Assembly (NCBI RefSeq): GCF_014524565.1
Contig: NZ_CP060139.1
Span: 2,177,501 to 2,241,500 of the forward strand
From: Croceimicrobium hydrocarbonivorans
GTDB lineage: Bacteria; Bacteroidota; Bacteroidia; Flavobacteriales; Schleiferiaceae
DNA: 64,000 nucleotides
Reading direction: 5' to 3'
How positions within the stretch are numbered: the stretch's first letter is position 1; each line of letters opens with the position of its first letter. The notes beneath the pieces were generated by a model. It did no database searches. It was not told the origin of the DNA and was given only the letters and a program-made list of their open reading frames with translations. A program made the position numbers and the translations under genes. Of the stretch, positions 62,603-64,000 are shown one piece after another.

Positions 62603-63127
62603 ATGAAAACTACCTTTAAGCTGTTCCTAGCAATTGCAGGCCTTGGTGCCATTGTAATTGTTGCTTGTGAGAAGTCTGCAATCTCAATGAATCAAGAGGC
62701 CTCAATCGATGAATCACTTTCTAAGGCTCCGGGAGAAGTGCCGAGTCCCCGTGAAAGAACTTTTATTTTCGGGACAAGATCAAAGCCATGCGATTGCGAC
62801 GGTAATAATGATGGTAATGATGGTTGTGACGGTACTAGAGGTATTTGTATAATAATCCACTTTGGAATTGATGGAGGTAATCGTCCTCTTGGTGAGAATA
62901 TTGGATTAGGCTCATTCACCTTTACGGATCCGGGAAAGGATATACGACTTTCTATTTTGGAGGATCAGAGTGTTATAAATCCATTGCTAGATACATTGTT
63001 TACAGTTCAGTCTGACATGCCCATTCCAGAAGCCATTATTGCTGGAGGTTACACTATTAAGCAAGGGGTTTATCCGATAGATTATTCCAGGAATCCTTTG
63101 GGTGAAGTGGTCCTGAAGTCAAAGTGA
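62603..63127 (+). CDS. Small Cys/Asp/Gly-rich lipoprotein
   Basis: 174 residues. Signal with lipobox IVAC (Cys22). A central CDCDGNNDGNDGCDG stretch gives closely spaced cysteines in an Asp/Asn/Gly-rich loop, perhaps metal-binding or disulphide-linked. The C-terminal half looks beta-rich. No family recognised. Followed 55 bp later by a thioredoxin-like gene on the same strand, and both are more A/T-rich than the bulk of the window. Confidence 0.7.
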   Translation: MKTTFKLFLAIAGLGAIVIVACEKSAISMNQEASIDESLSKAPGEVPSPRERTFIFGTRSKPCDCDGNNDGNDGCDGTRGICIIIHFGIDGGNRPLGENIGLGSFTFTDPGKDIRLSILEDQSVINPLLDTLFTVQSDMPIPEAIIAGGYTIKQGVYPIDYSRNPLGEVVLKSK

Positions 63128-63182
63128 ATTTAAATGAAAGCCTAGGAGCTAATTAATGTTTTTAGGGCTTTCAACTTTTGAA

Positions 63183-63731
63183 ATGCGATTAGTGGTAAAG
63201 CTTGTTTTTTTAATGCTAACGGTAGCGGCCTGTGGCTTAATAATAATTGCTCCTGCTCGCAAAGAGAAGTATTTTGAAAATCATCATAGAATTCAAAGTG
63301 GTGAGGAGACCTTTTACCAGGAAATTAACCTTGCTGAAATGGAAAACTTTCTTCCTAGACAATCCTATGTAGTTACCTGGGCACCATGGTGTCCGCACAG
63401 CATTAGCCTTATTAGACAAATGAACCAGTTGTTAAGGGCGAATGAAAAGGATGATTTTATCTTGCTTTCAACCAGTTATGATTTGGAAGCAATTCAAAGG
63501 GTGACAAGAAATCAGGCCAATGTGAAGCCTTTCAGTAAATGGATTGCTGATGGTCGAAGCTTGGGGAACCAAGAAACGGACCGGATGAAAAACATCTCCC
63601 TAGGTCTAATTGATTCGGTGGTCACAAGGTCACCCGCTATTTATTTTAGGGATTCTATGGGGGTATATCAATTGGTAACAAGCACTCATTTTCTTAGAAG
63701 TTTGAGGGCTTCGGATGAATTCCCTGAATGA
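63183..63731 (+). CDS. Membrane-tethered thioredoxin-like protein with WCPHS motif
   Basis: 182 residues from ATG 63183 (MRLVVKLVFLMLTVAACGL), giving a signal anchor or a VAAC lipobox; an ATG at 63156 adds nine residues. The motif YVVTWAPWCPHSISLI places a single active-site Cys in a thioredoxin-like fold (CPHS in place of CxxC), followed by a helix and by RSPAIYFRD near the cis-Pro position. One Cys means it cannot form the usual disulphide; reductase, glutaredoxin-like monothiol or structural roles are possible. Confidence 0.75.
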   Translation: MRLVVKLVFLMLTVAACGLIIIAPARKEKYFENHHRIQSGEETFYQEINLAEMENFLPRQSYVVTWAPWCPHSISLIRQMNQLLRANEKDDFILLSTSYDLEAIQRVTRNQANVKPFSKWIADGRSLGNQETDRMKNISLGLIDSVVTRSPAIYFRDSMGVYQLVTSTHFLRSLRASDEFPE

Positions 63732-64000
63732 ATTCATAAGGAGTATCCAGATTCTATTAAAGAGCAGCAATGTCAAATTCGAAGGAGAGAGATATTTGGA
63801 TAAGTCGGTCCAGACTTAAGGGACATTTTCCTATTTCTATTTTGCGATAATTGTGTGGCTAAATATTAAGGTGAAATGTCTGGAATGCAGTACTTTATTG
63901 TTGTGTAGGGTTCATGCGCTGGAATTTAGTTTTGTTCAGTTTTGCTTTACCTTAGAGGATTGAGTATAGCAGACTTCTAACTACTAAAGTTCTTATTGGT
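63732..64000. other. Right-edge intergenic region with a possible promoter
   Basis: No coding region was recognised. TAGTTTTG at 63927-63934 matches TAnnTTTG and may start a gene beyond the edge; its -33 element is unclear. Confidence 0.4.

Overview
The window is chromosomal DNA from a member of the Bacteroidota, most likely an aquatic flavobacterium-like organism. The evidence is direct. Promoters use the Bacteroidota -33/-7 code (TTTG, about 19-21 bp, TAnnTTTG). Five large exported proteins end in a type IX secretion (T9SS) sorting domain beginning with a YPNP/WPNP-type motif. SusC-like and TonB receptors, Cys-anchored lipoproteins, a DUF2723 protein, a DUF4296 lipoprotein, DUF6132 and DUF6607 proteins are also present. 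No prophage, insertion sequence or CRISPR array was seen. Most of the window is dense core genome with short accessory patches.

Layout. 0-1.7 kb: 5' part of a DUF2723 membrane protein gene, tRNA-Gln, and a yefM-yoeB toxin-antitoxin pair lying between two copies of a small palindromic repeat. 1.7-6.1 kb: small lipoprotein plus T9SS BNR-repeat protein, then a KtrA/KtrB potassium uptake pair. 6.3-12.8 kb: one gene for a 2149-residue modular surface protein (FN3, MAM-like, PKD, T9SS). 12.8-19.7 kb: NTF2-like secreted protein, a three-gene rhodanese operon, a hybrid histidine kinase, a sorbosone-dehydrogenase-like lipoprotein, an atypical Nramp-like transporter and threonine dehydrogenase. 19.8-25.4 kb: a haem-acquisition locus (DUF6607, T9SS HmuY-like protein, TonB receptor, HmuY lipoprotein) behind a clear promoter and a possible Fur operator. 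26-34 kb: metallophosphoesterase, polA, a TPR protein and a secreted M43 metalloprotease. 34.3-38.5 kb: rplM-rpsI, rpsB, tsf, pyrH-frr with strong terminators. 38.5-41.3 kb: rsmI, an alkyltransferase-like protein, trmB and a glycosyltransferase. 41.3-53 kb: a PhoR/PhoB-type two-component pair, divergent from a beta-helix lipoprotein, TonB receptor, secreted OB-fold/lamin-tail protein and Na/Pi cotransporter. 53-60.2 kb: LuxE-like protein, tyrS, an SDR epimerase, DUF4296, pyrC and a polyprenol-phosphate mannosyltransferase. 60.2-64 kb: a structured intergenic region, an alpha/beta hydrolase, and AT-richer hypothetical genes.

How genes work together. The most interesting unit is at 41.3-53.0 kb. 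The regulator pair is divergent from an export/import locus whose first promoter has three 11-bp-spaced CTTAA(A/C) boxes ending 10 bp before a -7 element, the geometry of a Pho box. The locus joins a highly codon-optimised lipoprotein, an outer-membrane receptor and a surface protein built from the non-catalytic modules of extracellular nucleases, and ends with an NptA-type phosphate transporter. I infer a phosphate-scavenging system that may capture extracellular nucleic acid or another phosphorylated polymer. The haem locus is a parallel case in which one haem-binding-like protein is a lipoprotein and the other is exported by T9SS. Both nutrient loci carry intrinsic terminators just before downstream start codons, suggesting graded expression within the operon.
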